Source: Prinia subflava (Eukaryota; Chordata; Aves; Passeriformes; Cisticolidae). From it: a DNA stretch of 64,000 nt. Made by a program: the position numbers and the translations under genes. The DNA lies in contig NC_086283.1 of NCBI RefSeq assembly GCF_021018805.1, forward strand, positions 19,124,162 to 19,188,161. Reading direction: 5' to 3'. Under the pieces are notes generated by a model. That model worked only from the letters and a program-made list of their open reading frames with translations, had not been told where the DNA came from and did no database searches. Of this stretch, positions 36,980 through 50,022 are shown in pieces (position 1 is the first letter of the stretch; each line of letters begins with the position of its first letter).

Positions 36980-37033
36980 GAGGGAGAGGGGAAGGGAAGG
37001 GGAGAGGGGGAAGGGGGGAAGGGAAGGGGAGGG
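36980..37033 (+). repeat. 54-nt homopurine G-rich run inside the LTR
   Basis: Only A and G for 54 nt, with about ten runs of three or more G in GGGGAAGGGAAGGGGA-type order. The LTR transcript would carry the pyrimidine strand. Mirror-like homopurine runs can form triplex DNA and G-quadruplexes (established chemistry; not shown here). Confidence 0.9.
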
Positions 37034-37242
37034 TCTGGAGGCCTCCAGGGGGAGAGGGGCAAAGAGGCCGAGCCTTCTGCCTTAGCATTCTTAACACCGA
37101 GGTTCAAAGGGGCACGGTAACATTCTCCAGCCAGTGAGGTTACAGATACAGGATACTGCAGGGAGGGTACAGACTTGGGATAAACTATACATTTTCCAGG
37201 GGTGAGCTAGAGCAAACCATTTCCATAAAATGCAATTCTACA

Positions 37243-37248
37243 TACCTT
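37243..37248 (+). repeat. Right target-site duplication of the solo LTR
   Basis: Second copy of TACCTT, directly after the terminal CA of the LTR. Confidence 0.88.
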
Positions 37249-38404
37249 CTGCTTAAAAAAAAAATAAAAAAATAAAAATCCCCAAACCAAACCTTATTAG
37301 GGCTCTGAGTTACCTACAGGTGATGTTCCAAGGAGGCCACCTGTACCTTCTCTCCATCAATCCCATTCTCAATTACAGACAGCAATACAATCCAGTTCCT
37401 TAACATTTCTCTGTAATTTGTATCTTCTCATTAAAAATATTCTGAGTTCTGTTCTTTCAAGCATGTAATTTCAAATGTATGTTCTTTAGAAGAAAAACAA
37501 TTTCACATCAGGTCCAAAATTGCTTCTGATAATGCCACATAGCACATATTTACCTTTCTCTAGCACTAACCCCATTCTTCCCACAACCAAACTGGTTCTC
37601 TGTTTTGAGATACAACTTCTCCACTGCTGACTCCTTTTCACTCTGTTATTGTCAGTAACATTGCTGTATAAATAAAGCCCTGCCTTGTGCACCGAGGTCT
37701 GGAAACTCACTGCTAATTGCTGCATTATTAATTGCTAAGTCAACCGGTGGCAACAGGGAGTCCAACTGCTGTCTCTGGAGGGCCAAGAGGATTGTCAGAG
37801 AAGTAGCTTTTTTATCAGCTGCTCTGTTTTGTCTCTTTCTGGGAACACAGGCTTGTTGTTCTCCTGAAAACACGCAAACAGAGATAGAATACAAAGACGC
37901 CCCACGGAATGGGCTCTTGAGCTCTGAGAGAGCCATGCTCTAATTAGATTATGTCACCAGACTTGCTTAGTAATGACTATTGAAGGCACGGAAGAAGAAT
38001 GGTACAAGTATAATTATAGTACCTGACAGACCAACAAATTAAGTGGGAGATAGCTCCAAATTCACCGAGCTTGTCTTTGGACTGATGCAATATTTAAAAT
38101 GCTCCACACAGATTCATGCATGTGCAGCATGACAATTGATTGGCATAAGGTGATTTGTTTTCCTGAGTGATGCTGGTATGAACCTCACTCCCAGTCTTTT
38201 ATTGATCCTTGAAACAAATATCCTCCTGTACTGGTTTCATTAGACAGGCTCTGTCTTGTTAATTACCGCTCTCTCAAATCTTTTGGTGTTTCATTAAAGT
38301 GAACAAATTGAAAGAATTAAATAAAGAATCCATGTCAGCTGTCACTGTGGTAGTGGTCTTTAATTCCCCAGAAGACCAATAAAGAAAATTCCTCGCCCCT
38401 TTCT

Positions 38405-38407
<3 letters not shown>

Positions 38408-38434
<27 letters not shown>
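38408..38434 (-). repeat. Poly(T) run, 27 nt
   Basis: Twenty-seven T residues preceded by CTTTCTTTC. Equal to a minus-strand poly(A), but no retrocopy is recognised at the higher-coordinate side. Confidence 0.92.
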
Positions 38435-38435
<1 letters not shown>

Positions 38436-38753
38436 GTAATTCTGACATCAAGCCACAGCAAAGTGGTGCAATGCACCATAAGAATTGACTAAATCAAGTT
38501 GGAAAATAGTCTGAAAGACTTGGCTGACTACATCTCAAATCCTTTTGGACTTTAGGGAGGGTTCTTCTACCTCACTGCTGATACAGAGAGTTTCTTCAGC
38601 TTCTCTGCAATGGAACAAAAAGAGTTGTTTTCCCTTACTCACAAGAGTGAGAGTGAAGGACTAAACAGCAGAAATAATTTATATGGAGATTTCCAAAATG
38701 AGACATACTAAATTGCACTGATAAAAAACATTTGAAAATTGTTTTTGCTGGGA

Positions 38754-38805
38754 AAAACAAAACAAAACAAAACAAAACAAAACAAAACAAAACAAAACAA
38801 AACAA
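38754..38805 (+). repeat. (AAAAC)n microsatellite, about 10 units
   Basis: A clean pentanucleotide array of about 50 bp, the most regular member of the A/C tract class. It reads as a phenylalanine/cysteine/valine/leucine repeat in spurious minus-strand frames. Confidence 0.95.
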
Positions 38806-41800
38806 CTTTTGTTCCTTTACAAAGAAAATAGGCTTTTTTTTTCTCCTGATAGGTAAAATCTGAAAATCTGAATAAAAGGGAAAAAAAAAACCAAAACAAA
38901 AAATAATCAACCCTCTTCCCTACACTGGATATAATTGATTTTGGAAAGCTGTAGAACACTGGAAATTTGAATTAGGGAACATTCTCTATAGTCAGGAACA
39001 CCTAATAGAAACTCAAGATTCAAGATGATTAAGAACAGCCAGGGCACTTTTTTGTTAATGAATCCTTTATTCTCTGTGTTCTCAGGCTTTTGAAAATGTC
39101 TACATCTCCCTGAGCATATTTAGCAGCTTTATCAGTATTAAGGTAATGATTCCCTCACCTCTTTTCATTGTGCTGTCATCCAGTCTCTAACAGATTCCCT
39201 TACGACCTGCAGTGAGCCATTAAAAAAATGGAAAGGAACAGAATTCAGAGGAAGCTGCAATTTTTCCCAATTTTCCTAAACCCAGAAACATCTGAAAATA
39301 ATTCAGCTGCTACTTAAGCACCATTTTTTCCTTTTCTTTTCACTTCTTTACCAGCTTGCCTTCCCCAGGGTAGAAGCTTTGCTAGAGAAACCCCCAAGCC
39401 CCATAGAGCTAAGCTTCAATAAATAATGGACCAGGAGGAGATCTGGCCAAAAGTCCACTTTCTTTATTCAAGAAAACCACACTCGGTGTCATATTTACAC
39501 TAAAGTGAGAGACTACAATCCTAAGATGGGAACCAGGCAAATTTTCGACATCTTAAAGTAGAGCCTGACTATCCTGAACCTGTGCTTTTGGGCTTGGGGG
39601 CTTTGGGAGAGGCACTACATTTCAGCAAACATCTGTTCATTTTCAAAAGGATAAAGCATAAACCCAAGAATTACACCAATAAGCAGCTCTATGAGTTGAA
39701 AACTGCAAGAATTAACAGGAATACAAACACACATTTAAATGAACTGGAGACCCAAGGAGCATAGCCACAAAGTGAGGCTGAAACTACTGATTTGTCACCT
39801 TCCCTTCCTCCTCTATCTACCTTCACTCCCCTTTCTCTTCAGTTTTCTATCTTCTACTCATCTTTATCTGAAAGGGACCTATCAGCTATTATGTGGCTGC
39901 CTGGTAGTGATGAGACTGCCAAAATGTGACAGCCTTATCTACAGCACAGCCCTGCAAATTGCCAAGCATTGATCCAGCAACCTGGGCCAGCTGATCAGTG
40001 CAAAGCTTCTTTGATTTCTTTTCTTCTGGGAAAGAAATGAACTTCTCTGCCAGCAGCTGCTATCCTGCCAGTGCTATTCCCCAGCCAAACAAAGGGCCTG
40101 AAAATTAGAATTTAGTTAGATGAATTAACAAGATATCCCTTTCTCCTCACTTGATCTTTTTCTGCATTCTGGAGGTTGAATTGCATCCTGAAATGTGAAG
40201 GGAAAACAATACAACTGATTATCATAATTTCAGGCTTGATGTACATAAATGTCTTCCAGGTACATGGCTGAGATTTGCCAGATCCTCATAAACTTATATC
40301 CCAGCAGCTTTTCAGAGCATTTCCCCCCTATTATTACAGTCAGATTTCACAACCAAAAACATTTAGCTAAATATGCCCTACTGTGAGAAGGAATAACATT
40401 TTACTTTGTTTATTCTTCTGAAATGATATTCCTTTTGGGATCATTTGAAAAAAATCTCTATTTCCCTCTTGAAAAGGAAAGCAAAAATGATAAAAAGGCA
40501 ACCTCATAGTTCTGGTTTTACACCTACATTCTATAGCTTGTGTACAGTCATCTCTCAGTCAGTAACAGCTTTACAGAAATAACGTGTGTGTGCTTCAACA
40601 CAAAGTAGGTTAAATATAACAAAGAAAGACCAGGAATATCACTTTCTTGGCTAATTTATTCAAAATGGGACATTTCCTTGTTTCTCTCTTTTAACTCTCA
40701 TTTTATATCATCTTTCCTTTGCTAGGTATTTCTCACTTTAGCGAAACTTCCTGCAGAGCTGTGCTTTCATGGGCTTTGGTTTTATCTCTGCAGACACTTT
40801 CAGATCATTTTATATTTTATTCTCAATTCCTGAAATACTTCCTGGAACTTCGGATGTTCTTCATTATCTCACTTTATTAAGCCAGAATATTTATCAACCT
40901 ACAACACTGTGCTGCAGAATTAACAGAGTGCTCATTGAGCCCTTTCTTCTCAAATTGGGGTTTAAGTGTATCAGGAAACCCAATCCTTCTTTCCAGCTGC
41001 AAAAGATTTGTTGCCACTTCACCAAAAATAAAACATTTCACATTGATGGACATCTTCTGGCTCCAGGCAAGGCTAAATCCGTGTAGCCAGCTCCAAAATG
41101 TAACATCAGAAAGGAACTCACACCTCTCATTACATCAGAGAAAGATGTAAAATATGCATCGTGGCAGCTGAACTCCTCTGGGAAAACAGGGTTTGTCACA
41201 CTTTATAACACTTCTTCCCAGCTGCTCTGGTGCTTTTACTGAGCTTTGGTGATGGGATAAATCAGAGGGGACGTGGGCAGCCAGCAGTGCATGGGCTCCC
41301 ATTCACTGGCATCAGGGCAGCAAATGCACTGTGCCAGCCCTGAAGGATGCTGAAATATTTTGTTTTTCCCTGACTCCTCTGAGAATGATTCCTGTCCTTC
41401 TGACAAGAACATGAGTTTCTAATTCCTCTTTTAGATATTACTCATGCCTTCCCCCCTTTGAGTTCAAAGTCTCCACTACCCTTGGAAAAAACCTACAAAA
41501 ATATCAAGATGCTGTACCAATGAAAACACTTGAAGAATGAAATGCCACAAAGAAAAAAGAATGAATTGCTGAAAAATTAGGGCTGTAATCAGCAAACATA
41601 AGGTAATTCCTGCTTGTTACACAAGAAAATCTAAGAAAATAGATCCAGTTCCCTTCAGTAAAGAGTAGAAATTGTAAAACCTACTGCAATTGTAGGAGTT
41701 AAATTCCACATTCTGCTTGAATGCTCAATGGGAAAAACATCATCCACATCTAAATAAAGCACTTACGAAGGACTTAACTGCAAGTACATGAGGAGCTGAA

Positions 41801-42409
41801 ATTAGACTATCTAGTTAACCAAACTTCAGTGGACATTTAAGTGCTAACTTAGATTAACATAATTTTACTGATTTCTCATCTTGATATGTTCTTCTGGATA
41901 TTGGAGGAGCATCAGTTTATAGTTCCATGGGAATACAAAGCTTGGAATCATTGCAACACTTTTAATTTCTCATTAGAACTTTATTTACTGACTGCAGATG
42001 TCATGGGCTTTAACTGCAGCATGTGCTTGAGGGTCCCTGAATCACAGTAAATTACCATTACAAGCAGTTGTCTTCCACTATTTTTTTTTCTTTCCATTAC
42101 TTCTTGCACTGGTTTCAATCATGCCAGAAAAATGTTAGCCAGCCAAAGAACTCTTACCAAAATAAGTCATTGACTGACTAGAAGCAGTTTGCCAAGGGAA
42201 AAACTGGGAACCAGTGGCAGAAAGAGAGAAGAGCCACAGAATCCAAGCCAGCATTTCACCACCTGGAGGTCTTAGAGCTTATTGACAAAAGCAGGCAATC
42301 CAAATTAACAGCAAATTACATAAACAGATAAATGTGCAGTTGGGAATTCAAGACTATGTTCACCCTCTGCCTATTTACAAAATTGCTGAAAGCCTGGGTC
42401 AGGCCCTTT

Positions 42410-42424
42410 AAAAAAAAAAAAAAA
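42410..42424 (+). repeat. Poly(A) run, 15 nt
   Basis: Fifteen A residues, unique flanks. Confidence 0.85.
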
Positions 42425-45400
42425 GCAAATCATATATCCCATACAGCCTTCTATGCTTCTCATTTATCTGGAAACACTTGCATAGCCTTATTATGATAAT
42501 TATTTAACAAAGCAACAAGACAATTAGAAAAATAAATTAAAATAATGGTAAGGGAGCTTCAGACATGAGTGATAATATCAATCTGTGACTTTGACACAAA
42601 TAATTAGAAGAATTATTCATTCACTGTAACTTTTAATGATCGTATACTTATGAAAAAATATAGTGAGACAGAGAAAGACAAAGAGCTCATAGAATGTGCA
42701 ATGGAGATGCAACCTGCCTCAGTGTCACTTCTGTGACCTTGGTTAAGCCTAACTCATTTTTCATCCTGCATTGCTCTGATTTTCTGCATCTTCTTGGTAC
42801 CTTTATATTTCTCACAATGAAGTCACTCACAAACTGTCTGACCGATCACCACACTGCACACACCCCACCACACTATGGGATGTCTGGAATGCTTGGCAAA
42901 GCTGAGAATGAGATTATTCTCCCACCATCACATCCAGAGTCCCGAAGCCTGCTTCTCTCCAGACCTTGACCCCAACAAGTCAAGAAGGCAGCAGTCCTTA
43001 ACCCACGTGAACTCAGATGCTTACTGAGCTTTCCTGGTATTACAGATCCAGACAAACAGCCAAATAATATTTAAGTCACCTTATTTGCATGCGGACAGAA
43101 AAAAAACATTTTCATTCTCTCAAGAGTTCACATTCTATCCCGTTTTAGGTAAATAGCTGACATGAACTACCCCCCACATAACTCCACAGATCCTGTTTTA
43201 CAACTCCCCTTGATTGTGAAGAAAGGAGGAGCCAATTATTACTTTGCTTTTATTACCTTTAATCACAATATTATCCTGTCTGCAGTCCCCAGTGACTTTG
43301 CAGTGTCCTGTTTCTGATGCATTTCCCTCTCCAGGATTAACACAGACACACCTCAATTTTTGCACACAAACACCTCCACAGATACACCATCCACAGAGGC
43401 CTGCTGGCATTGTGAATTCAATCTCAAAAACGACTCTATGATAAGATTTTTAATTAGTTTAACATTGGCATATCTTCCTCTTTGCTCTCATCACATCCAC
43501 AAGCTCCTAACTAAGCTCTGGGAGTACAAAAAACCACCGAGGGGGTTCCCAGCACAGCCCAGTGAACAAATGGAGCTGCTCTCTGTTACAGGTTTTTGTG
43601 AACAGGATCAATGTACTCTAAATGCACTGGAATCATGAGCCTGGACTTCTCCTGAACCAGCCAGTGAATCCTTCAGGCTACTGATGAGCAAGGAGAGGGA
43701 CTGGAACAGCCAAAAGCAGAGCAGAGCTCTGTATGGCAAAGCCAAACAGTGAGAAATCTGTCCTGCCCACACTGTAGCACTGCACTGCTGAAAAGATGGG
43801 GCTGTTTTATCCTTTTCTAAGCTCGTGGGAAGGTGAATTGTTGGAGGGATCTGACCTCTGCCAGCTGCTACCCATTCCTAACCCTCATTTCCACTGGAGC
43901 CAAAGTGCTCTGGGCTGTGGGGCAGTGGCAGAGCCAGACCTCATTTCACCACCCCACTGCACAGGGTTCTTTGAAGCCATTATTTTGCTGCCTGAAAAAC
44001 TACGAAGATTTTTCACATTTCAGGGAGATGAATGCACTGCCTGCGCCTAAAAGACTCACGGAGTGGTCTCTGCTGAGAAAGGTCTATTTAGGATACACAT
44101 CTAATTATCTCCCATTCTTACAGATGTCATTTCTAAAATAAAAACTTGAATTTGGAGATTTCAGGTTTCCCTTCCCCTTAAAGAGCTGAGGCCATCTCTG
44201 TTTAGTTCTCCAGCTGATTAGGATTACTTGTTCCAGCTTTTTTTGTATGCCCAACCTCCCCACAAGAACCAATGGTGCGTGTGGTGATTTATTAATATCA
44301 CATGGCTTTCACTGTGTTCCCTTGCAGTTTTTCCAGGAACTCTTACCATAAAATGATTCAATTTTTTCAGCACTGCCTACTGAGTAGTCTACACTCTGAA
44401 AGAGGAGGATTAAGAGACTTCATAAACAATATGTGTTATGTAATTAATAATTCTATTTACATGTTGTAAATTTCTAATCCTTGTCAAATCTAAGATATAT
44501 AATTAAGTAGGTTAAATGCCACATTTCCTAATGGAGTTATCACTCTTCCCTTCAGATATTTGAGATATGAACAAAGTACACTGATGAGAAATGAGCTAGG
44601 ACCACTTCTGTAAGACCAGAACCTCCAAATGCCAATCCTGCCCAGTTCCTTGAGAACAGAATTCGACCTGGACAAGCTCCAGCACTGAAATTGCAAGACA
44701 GTGTGGATTCGGAGATATCTGGTGTTTGTGTAGTCTCTGTGGCAAAGCTGGTTCATCTTTATGAACTAAAATGAGCTTATCACCTGGTAACAACCACCTC
44801 TTCTGGAAATGTTTAGTCGTGAACCAAAGAGTACCTGATAAAACAGCATCCACTGACTTTTACTGGAGCAAAATCTTTTAAATAGTTTATTGTCAAGGAG
44901 GAACAACACTGCACAACACACTCACAGACACACTGAATTTTCATTGCAATTGCCACACTTTTGGTAGAGTTGTGCAAAATCTGCATTTCTAGCATCATTT
45001 ATTTGTATACAATGCCCTGGATTGATCCATTATTTAAATAACACTCAGCTCCAGACTTCTCTCCACATTAGACCTCTTTCAAATGTTGAGGGAGGTAGAG
45101 AAAAGGCAAGAAATAAAGTTTGATTCAACTCAGGGGATATGTAGCATGTATCAATGTGGGAGGGAAATTAATCTTAAAATTATTACTGGATTTGACAGTG
45201 TAATATACACCTAAGATTTATGTCCATCTTTTCCTCTGCAGAATACTGAGCTCTCAGTGTTTCTACTTACACTTACCCATGTGGTTCCATCAGTTCACCT
45301 CCTGAGTAAACTACAATGATTCCCTTTTAGCTATAAAATTTCTGTGAGAAATTTTTGTTTGCTGATTTCCATGAACAATCCCAAAAGATTCATGCATGAC

Positions 45401-46370
45401 AGATAATCTTCCTTTTGTATCAGGCCAGCATCAAGCACTTTTATCAGGGCTATCTTCTCAGCTGTAACTCAGAATGTCATTTATGACAAATATCCAAATC
45501 CCTCTGATACTGGAGGGGAAAACTGTACTCAGGTGAGCCCCTGCCAGACAAGCCTGAAGAAGTGCAGGGATAATTTACAAGAAAGTAATGGCACAGATTC
45601 TTAACACCAATAGATGGGAAAGACAGAAGGATGGAACAAGAATGAAGAGCATCTTTAAAACTCCAAGAAGCAGAACTACAGAGTGCACACAGGCATATTC
45701 TGTGTCCAGATCAAGCTGTCTCCTTGTACACCCAATAATATTTCAGAAATACACAATTCAAAACAGATATGAAGCGAGGCAATTAAGAAAAAAATAATCC
45801 AGTTCTGTTATTAAATTTATTCCACTGAGAAATATCACTCTGAGTTTTAGCAACTACATTTGCCTTGATACTCTAATGGTTTCATAAGTTATCATTAAAT
45901 AATGGTAATTATTTGCCATAGCAACTATAACAATATGTAATTTATATGTAGTTTTGAGCTGTAGGGATATGTCCATTCCATTAAGCACACAACTAATGTA
46001 CAATGAAAATATCTGCACTTTCAATCAAACAAAGGAATGTGTTTGACAACAGGGTGAGCTGGCCATTTGTCCTCATTTTCCAAACAACACAAAATTATCT
46101 GGTTTTTCTTCAAATCAGAGTGTATTTTGTTATTGATTATATTAAGGCAGATGAAAGCCTTTTGTTAAGTAGGGAAATACAAAGTCAGTAATTTAGATGG
46201 ATACCACTTAGCTTAAAAACAACAAAACCTCAAGGTAGTTATAGAGAAATATTTAAAAGCACACGGTTAAGAAAATAACCTTCAGGGTTTTCCAGCCATG
46301 CCCATTAGCAGGTAGAAAAACATATATTAGTCCACTAATTTCACTACTAGTGGCAAAATTAGAAAATAAA

Positions 46371-46422
46371 CAAGAAAAAACAAACAAACAAATAAACAAA
46401 CAAAAAAACCACAAAAACAAAC
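46371..46422 (+). repeat. A/C-rich degenerate tract
   Basis: (CAAA)n with an AATAAAC interruption and a later ACCACAAAAACAAACC segment, about 52 nt. Confidence 0.85.
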
Positions 46423-47303
46423 CTTTGGTAAATAAAAAGAAAGTCCTGACGTTTCAGTGAGATAATTTCCACTTAGCTCCATATATGTCTGATCTTTTTC
46501 CTCTCTGCCCCATAGAAGCCTTTTAAGAAGAAGGAAATTTATTTTATGATAAATGGACTGGAAAACCTGATCCAGACAGGGGGTTTTTTTCTCCAGTTCC
46601 ACAAATGTGAGCCTGTCACTGCTGGTGGGAGGCACGGGATGCTGCTGTACCCTGGTGCCAAAGCACATCATCTGCATAGAGCATTGCAAACCTGAGACCT
46701 TCACAGGAATTCCCTCACAGAAAAAGAACAAAAATCCTGGAAGACATTCAAAAGACTCTAGCAAAAGAAATGAAATTAAATGAAATTAAAAGGAAAGGAA
46801 GGATTAAAGGAAGATAAAGGATTGGGAGAGGCAGGCAAATTTGATGGAAATGAATAAAGGGGTTAGAAAAAGGGCAAGCAAAACCCCAAAGAAACCTAGA
46901 AACTGAACCTCAGAGATACATCCAGGAAAGAGAGAGCAGAGTCCTGTGCCCATCTCATGGACTGACAGCATGAAATTAATCAGCAGCTGAAGGACAAGAA
47001 GGTGCAACAGATTTACTAAGTGTCTTTGATCAATTACTCTAGCTTTCCATAAATTGTTCCACAGTGCTGCTTAGGGCACAGTTACTGGCATTACAGGGGG
47101 AAACCAGTGGGCTCCTTGTAAGTATTTACTATTTATTTCCTACTATGAGCCTGCACATGGGCTCATTTACTGTGAACACAGGAAAGGAATCACACTTTGC
47201 CAACAATATACATACATCTCTATGATATGAGGAGTTTCTCTGGTGTCACATTCTGCAGCAGAGGTGTAGCCTTTTATACTCACCACTTGTGGTAGTGTGT
47301 TTT

Positions 47304-47346
47304 CAAAACAAAAACAAAACCAAAACCCAACAACACCCCCACCCGG

Positions 47347-47377
<31 letters not shown>

Positions 47378-47433
47378 ACAGACAAAAATGATAAAAAACC
47401 CAACACAACCCCAAACTAAAACCAAACCCAAAT
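47304..47433 (+). repeat. A/C-rich tract split by 28-nt poly(A)
   Basis: An AAAACAAAACCAAAACCC segment and a C-rich segment are followed by an uninterrupted run of 28 A (47347-47374). After a short mixed linker comes more ACCCCAAAC-type sequence. It looks like a homopolymer expanded inside an A/C tract. Confidence 0.9.
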
Positions 47434-48990
47434 CCATCAGATGACTGGAAAACAATTTACACTGTTTGTGCAAATGCAAATTGAAACATGAGATGAATTT
47501 CAGCATTTATGAAGCTGTGCTGTCCTTCACGCATCCAGCATAAATCTATCAGTAAACCTGCACAAAAAAGTCTACTTCATGTACTCTACCATCTTCTCCA
47601 GCTTCATCTGAACCCTGCAGTCCAAGAAAACTTGCTGACATCCAAGAATTGAGCTGGATATTGCATAATTGTAGGACAATTACTGTATTTCACTGGATGG
47701 CATCAATCACTCATCAGCTGGAACCCTTTTAGCCTGATCTTGATAAAAGCTACCTTTGATCTGCAAAAATAAAACTAGCCAAGCAATTAAGGCCATCTGA
47801 CACAGAACACAAATCAAGTGATGAGTTATCAAATAGCTCTCAAAAATATCCTTGAAAATGAGAATATTTATTAATGTCTTGCACTGCTAACAGTTTTATT
47901 TTTGCATATCAATAGTTAACAAGTGTTAATAGCAGCAGCATTTTCTGAAGTCATTAGATCAATCTGAAAGGAAATGTCTTCCTACAGAATCATACATTTC
48001 CTCTAGACATGGTGGTGTAATGGAGTTAAATTATTTAAATGTAATTACAAACCCAAGCAAGGCACTGAAGCCATGTACCAATATTACAAACTGACGTGGC
48101 AACAATATATAATGCATTTCCACCAGCATGCTAGGAATGCTAACAACTCTTTTCTTGTCTGCTGAGGAGCTTTCAAAGCATTTGGGCCTGGAGAGCTTCC
48201 ATCTTTTTGATTCCTTTTTGTGATACTCCAACATGTTTCTTTTACAAACCCAGCTACAGTGTGCTAATGAGGTGACCAGGTTGGATTTGGGGCAAAAAAA
48301 TGAACAAACCCCACACTAACAGAAAGAACAACACCAACAGCAAAACCTGCTGCAGAAGGAGACAGATGACAGCTGACTGGCAGAGAATCACAGAGTTTTA
48401 CACTCCCCAACTTGGAAATAAATAAATTATATTTCCCACACAAAAACAGTGCAATTGCTCGTGAAGTGAAACCCTAATCCTAATGCATTCATTTGACCTC
48501 ACATCTGTGTTATTATATCCCATTGAGAACATTTCTCCTTTCAGCACTCTGGTTAGGCCAGGAAAAGCAAAGTGGCAAAAAGAAACATCTGAAGGATGGT
48601 CCGAAAAAGAGAACAGAAAAGCAACGAAAACCCAGCAGGGTGAATTTTAGCAGTTAGCAGCTAGGAAGGTAAACTGTGGAGCTGAGGGCAAGTGGTAGAA
48701 GGCAAGAAAGAAGCTGTAATAAAGATGAACAGCAAGTAGAAAACACAGACTAAATAATAAGTACTTGGAGCCTCCTGCCTGTATTTTAATCAACTTTCCC
48801 TTTGCACTGAGTCTGAGGGGCCAAATCAAAAGCCACAGACATTGAGACATTATTTTACTGAAGCCAAACTCTTTCAGCACCTCTCTCTCCCACTTCTGTG
48901 CAAGAGAAACATTGACACCCACTGCAGCTGAAGTCTAGGCTTTCTTTTTTGCTATTTTCATTTGGCTTTTGGGTCCCAAAGTGATATTTG

Positions 48991-49068
48991 AAACAAACAA
49001 ACAACAAACAAACAAAAATAAAAATACAACAACAACAACAACAAAAAAACCCAACAAAAACCCCCACA
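48991..49068 (+). repeat. A/C-rich degenerate tract
   Basis: (AAAC)n followed by (AAC)5 and AAAAAAACCCAACAAAAACC, about 78 nt. Confidence 0.88.
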
Positions 49069-49555
49069 GCAACTCCATTTTCTCCAGTCCGTACTGTGCT
49101 AAAAATGTCAATTTTTAATTCATAATACCTCCTATTTAATATTTTCCTTAGATTTGTGCTGCCAGAAGGATGTGATTGCATGACACTTGGAGATTTAAGA
49201 GATTGCAGAAGGATTTAGCACATGAATCTTAATCAAAGCTGTAAAGCAAATGCAGAAAAATCTTCCTAAAATATTCAATGCAAATGTTATGATTTTAAGT
49301 CCAGTCTTGTGATCCCCAAACAAATGAAACTGAAATGAAATGTTAGATAAGAAGTCCCTAACTTTGGGGAAGAAAATAAAACCAAAAACAAAAACCAGGT
49401 AGGATTTCTGTACTTATTTTTTAAAGATTTCTAACATCACCAGAGGCAAGATGCTGTACACTGCATGTAGCACAGAACTAACAGAAAGGTCCAAGAGAAA
49501 TGTCTGAAAAGGGATCTATCCCATCACACCAAGGGATAAACCAAAACATTCTATC

Positions 49556-49556
<1 letters not shown>

Positions 49557-49615
<59 letters not shown>
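49557..49615 (+). repeat. (TTA)n microsatellite, about 19 units
   Basis: A pure trinucleotide array of about 59 bp, the same motif as the 24.27-kb array but in the opposite orientation. It translates as polyleucine on one strand and polyasparagine on the other in artefactual frames. Confidence 0.96.
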
Positions 49616-49994
49616 TTTATTTAGGGTTTTCCAGGACAATGTAGCTCTTGAAGGATGTCTGGCTAAAGCAATAAGTGCTGCAGAGGTGTCTCTTGGGACA
49701 TTTTCTGACAGTGTCCACAGAGCCCACAGCTCCTGGTCAGAACATTCCCTCTTCCTGCAACACCCTCCTGCCCAGAGGAGTGTGGACCAGCAGAACCCAG
49801 GAGTGCCAGATACTCCTGACCACAGGAATAAGTCCAAGCAGCTTTCCTTTTCCATGTTATTTTATGGGTTAATAGGTTCACAGCATCATGGAAAAGTCCA
49901 AACAAAGCTGGAAAGCAAAGCCCTCCTCTCGTCAGGATGTGCCGGTTTGATGCCTTCTCTTTCCAATGCCAGCAGATGTCATTGTCTCCTAATC

Positions 49995-50022
49995 TTTTTT
50001 TTTTTTTTTTTTTCTTTTTTTT
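49995..50022 (-). repeat. Poly(T) tract, 28 nt with one C
   Basis: Nineteen T, one C and eight T, followed by six C. It is a homopolymer tract with no recognised retrocopy. Confidence 0.9.

Larger units (their letters stand above)
36836..37242 (-). mobile_element. Solitary endogenous retrovirus LTR (ERVK-like), minus strand
   Basis: A 407-bp unit that begins TGTTG and ends CTACA on the given strand, so both ends carry the short TGT...ACA inverted termini expected of an LTR. It is bracketed by an exact 6-bp duplication, TACCTT. Read on the minus strand it starts TGTAGAATTGC, has an AATAAA polyadenylation signal at 36970-36975, and ends in a GC-rich segment. This fits U3-R-U5 order on the minus strand. 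There are no gag, pol or env sequences and no second LTR, so it is a solo LTR left by recombination between the two LTRs of a provirus. Base composition is far more GC-rich than the flanks. The family name cannot be fixed without a repeat library; ERVK-like is inferred from the duplication length and resemblance to passerine LTRs. Confidence 0.9.

Noticed and set aside
36836..37080. GC-rich CpG-containing segment considered as a CpG-island promoter
   Set aside because: It lies wholly inside the LTR defined by its ends and target duplication, so the composition belongs to the retroviral element.
39360..39490. Possible reversed LTR-like polyadenylation context near CTTTATTCAAG
   Set aside because: No TG...CA termini, no target duplication and no GC shift could be found.
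43083..43090. Octamer ATTTGCAT (POU-type site)
   Set aside because: About two such matches are expected by chance on both strands of a 64-kb window, and there is no promoter context.
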